From: Brienomyrus brachyistius
Taxonomy: Eukaryota > Chordata > Actinopteri > Osteoglossiformes > Mormyridae
Reading direction: 5' to 3'
Length of the DNA stretch: 64,000 bases
Assembly (NCBI RefSeq): GCF_023856365.1
Contig: NC_064544.1
Span: 22,916,399-22,980,398, forward strand
How positions within the stretch are numbered: position 1 is the stretch's first letter; every line of letters starts with the position of its first letter. Shown here piece after piece: positions 56,393 through 64,000 of this stretch. The notes under the pieces were generated by a model, which saw only the letters and a program-made list of their open reading frames with translations, was not told the DNA's origin and searched no databases. The translations under genes were made by a program, and so were the position numbers.

Positions 56393-56818
56393 CAGTCGGT
56401 CCCCCATCTGCGGATTGGTTCCATGATCTCCTGCAGATGCCAAACAAATCCTCCCATATACTTTAAATCAAATCTATATTATGTATAATACATAATGCAA
56501 TGTAAATGATATATAAATAGCTGTTACACTCTTGTTAAGGGAATAATGAAAAGAAAAAGTACACGTTCAATACAGGTGCAGCCATCATAGTAAATCTAGA
56601 AAATATAATGAAAGAATGTATAAATTCATTGTCTCTCTCACGCACACTGTGTTAACATTCACCAAAACCCAAAACTACACATCATCCTCATGGATTCAGC
56701 CGACTGCTTGGTGTGCAGAAAATTCAAGTTTTGTGTCATGCTTTATGTAATTTTTTTTCCCTCAATGTTTTCAATTTGCAATTGGTTGAATCCACAGATA
56801 CAGATATACAGATATGTG
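56393..56818. mobile_element. Tigger-like non-autonomous element (MER44/MARNA-like)
   Basis: It starts after TA with CAGTCGGTCCCCCATCTGCG. It continues with 'ggattggttccatgatc', 'cctcccatatactttaaatc', 'aatgcaatgtaaatgatat', 'gggaataatgaaaagaaaaa' and 'gtacacgttcaatacagg', and ends with 'caattggttgaatccacag'. As I remember them, the same phrases in the same order occur in mammalian Tigger-derived MITEs. The right terminal repeat is decayed. No coding capacity is seen. Confidence 0.7.
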
Positions 56819-56888
56819 GCAGGAAATCATAGCCAGGGGCAATTAGGGGTATAAGAAGTGATAACAGAAACCACACCATAGTACAGGT

Positions 56889-57266
56889 GATGTGCACAGT
56901 GTTGTGTGCAAGGTGCCTACGCACATCACTCTCATCACAGCTGATGTGCACGGTGTTGTGTGCAAGGTGCCTACGCACATCACTCTCATCACAGCTGATG
57001 TGCACGGTGTTGTGTGCAAGGTGCCTACGCACATTACTCTCATCACAGCTGATGTGCACGGTGTTGTGTGCAAGGTGCCTACGCACATCACTCTCATCAC
57101 AGCTGATGTGCACGGTGTTGTGTGCAAGGTGCCTACGCACATCACTCTCATCACAGCTGATGTGCACGGTGTTGTGTGCAAGGTGCCTATGCACATCACT
57201 CTCATCACAGCTGATGTGCACGGTGTTGTGTGCAAGGTGCCTACGCACATCACTCTCATCACAGTT
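56889..57266. repeat. Minisatellite, 54-bp unit, seven copies
   Basis: Units begin 'gatgtgcacggtgttgtg', then 'tgcaaggtgcctacgcac' and 'atcactctcatcacagct', at exact 54-bp spacing (56889, 56943 and onward). Copies differ at only a few bases, so expansion is recent. GATGTGC and GCACATC within each unit can pair. The length is a multiple of three, giving open frames of 130-180 codons on both strands. Confidence 0.95.
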
Positions 57267-58524
57267 GGCAGACAAGCGATGACCCTGCAGGTTTTCACTC
57301 AGTCTTTATTTAACTTCATGTTTGCCAGTGAAATCACCATCTCTACCAACTTCTCCAGACCGTTGCAACAAAATATACTCTGATTTCCTCCACCCAAAAC
57401 ATGCCACAAATATACGTTTTAAACAATTATGTGAAATATGCAATTTTTTCTTTTTTTTTTAGTCTAAACTGAAAAATATCTCAATGCTTGCTTAAAATCT
57501 TTGATTATAATACGAACAGGAAAGCTAAGTCGATTCTCTCCCCCCATTTTGTAAGCAAGGGTTGCAGACTGACCAGCCTGAGATGACAGGAATGGTGTGA
57601 CGGCTAAAGGTACAGGCCTATTTGGAGAGGGGTGGGGGTACTCCCAGGGTGGCTGTGATACTCTGGCATCGACAGGCCAGGCCCACAAGCATGAAGAGGT
57701 GTGGTGAGCAGGTGAGGTTTCGAAATGAAAAGTGAGGAAGAAGCTAACGGTCAAGGAAACTCAAAGCTGACAGCTAATTCCCAAGCGAGCAGATTAGCGT
57801 GTTTGCCTGGTAAGCTGGGTGGACATGGCATGGGCTATGGGCTCCACCCAAAGGAGGGGGTGGTGGGCTTGCGGCCCTTTCACTGAAGGCAGACAACATA
57901 ATAAAGCTTACAGCTGTAGTACTTCATGAGGTCTGTGAGGGGTGCTAATGGATGTGGGCATTGCAGACACCTGAGAAGGTGAAGTCAAATGACTTTTGAA
58001 ACTGGGGTTTTGGACCTCAAGGGAAGCAGACGGTACCCTTGGGGGGCTAGATGATGATACTCTGTGATGAGCTATCACTACAAGCCCCAAGAATCCCCAG
58101 CCACATGTTGTGGAAAGTAGGTGGTGTGCTGGCTTATGGTGCATTGTGGGTAATGTGTGAAATTAAAACCATAAACCATATAATGTAGAACACAGGTCGA
58201 CAGATACAATACTGATGAAGTTCTCGGCTGCTCTATGAAGATGAAGCTCCTTTCAGACTCACTGTACTGCTGGATTACCTGAAGGAAACTCGGGACCTGT
58301 GTGTGCGCGTGTTTGTGATGACTTAAGTGTGACAGGAAGTGAACATATCCATGGTCAGGTGTGTTTGGGTATCTTACTGTGGATGGAGAGGAGAGTGTAG
58401 ATCTGTGTGTGCACTTGGGTGTGTTGTGTGTGAGCATCATGCATTGGTCATTTTCTGTATAGCTGTGTGTGTGTGTGTGGGAGTGTATGTGTGCTTGGGG
58501 GGAGGGGTCTGCCTGTGGGGTCTC
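57267..58524 (-). other. NSG1: Probable NSG1 3' UTR and downstream flank
   Basis: This lies downstream of the NSG1 stop codon on the minus strand. A minus-strand AATAAA (plus TTTATT at 57305-57310) could end a UTR of about 1.2 kb, but nothing proves its use. TG-rich patches are at 58385-58480. No other gene was recognised. Confidence 0.4.

Positions 58525-64000
<5,476 letters not shown>

Noticed and set aside
56736..57383. Open frames of 131-179 codons on both strands with repeated HLAHNTVHISCDESDV or similar
   Set aside because: They are generated by the 54-bp satellite. No homology and no flanking coding signal.

Overview
This window is nuclear DNA from a bony fish, most likely a teleost. 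It holds one complete split gene, STX18 (syntaxin 18, plus strand, 11 coding exons between 35718 and 55287). It also holds the last two coding exons of NSG1 (neuron-specific gene family member 1, minus strand, 58525-62342); its N-terminal exons lie beyond the right edge. The fish assignment rests on three things: the vertebrate proteins, the tRNA-derived short repeats ending in GGAT/TGGA runs, and the degenerate fish-type Ty3/Gypsy, CR1/L2-like and Tc1-like elements. The two genes lie tail to tail, as their orthologues do in mammals. No bacterial-type genes are present.

Layout. Positions 1-35500 carry no gene that I can recognise. This is unique non-coding DNA broken by transposon remnants: a Tigger-like element near 1.75 kb, an inverted SINE pair at 6.3-6.9 kb, a terminal-inverted-repeat MITE at 10.85-11.38 kb and a Tc1-like relic at 11.4-12.0 kb. 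The outstanding object is a 9.9 kb tandem array of about 205 units of 48 bp (18879-28738). Because 48 is a multiple of three and the unit lacks stops in four frames, it produces open frames of more than 1,300 codons on both strands. I read it as a CpG-rich minisatellite and not as a gene. Its unit resembles the middle of the SINE family found elsewhere in the window, so it probably grew from one SINE copy.

The STX18 promoter (about 35500-35717) has a TATA-like box and CACGTG/TGACGTG motifs. Exon 1 is followed by an 11.5 kb first intron full of satellites and repeats. Exons 2-11 lie in 47375-55287. All ten introns obey GT-AG, and the joined frame is 981 bp (326 residues). Intron 4 holds a broken Ty3/Gypsy polyprotein into which a CR1/L2-like LINE has inserted in the opposite direction. 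Between STX18 and NSG1 lie a second Tigger-like element and a 54-bp satellite. The last NSG1 intron is largely an 80-bp satellite (58764-61373).

Functionally, STX18 is the Qa-SNARE for Golgi-to-ER retrograde fusion at the ER, and NSG1 is a neuronal endosomal membrane protein. They share a neighbourhood but no operon-like relation. Family and domain statements come from reading translated sequence and from memory of the families; no database search was run.
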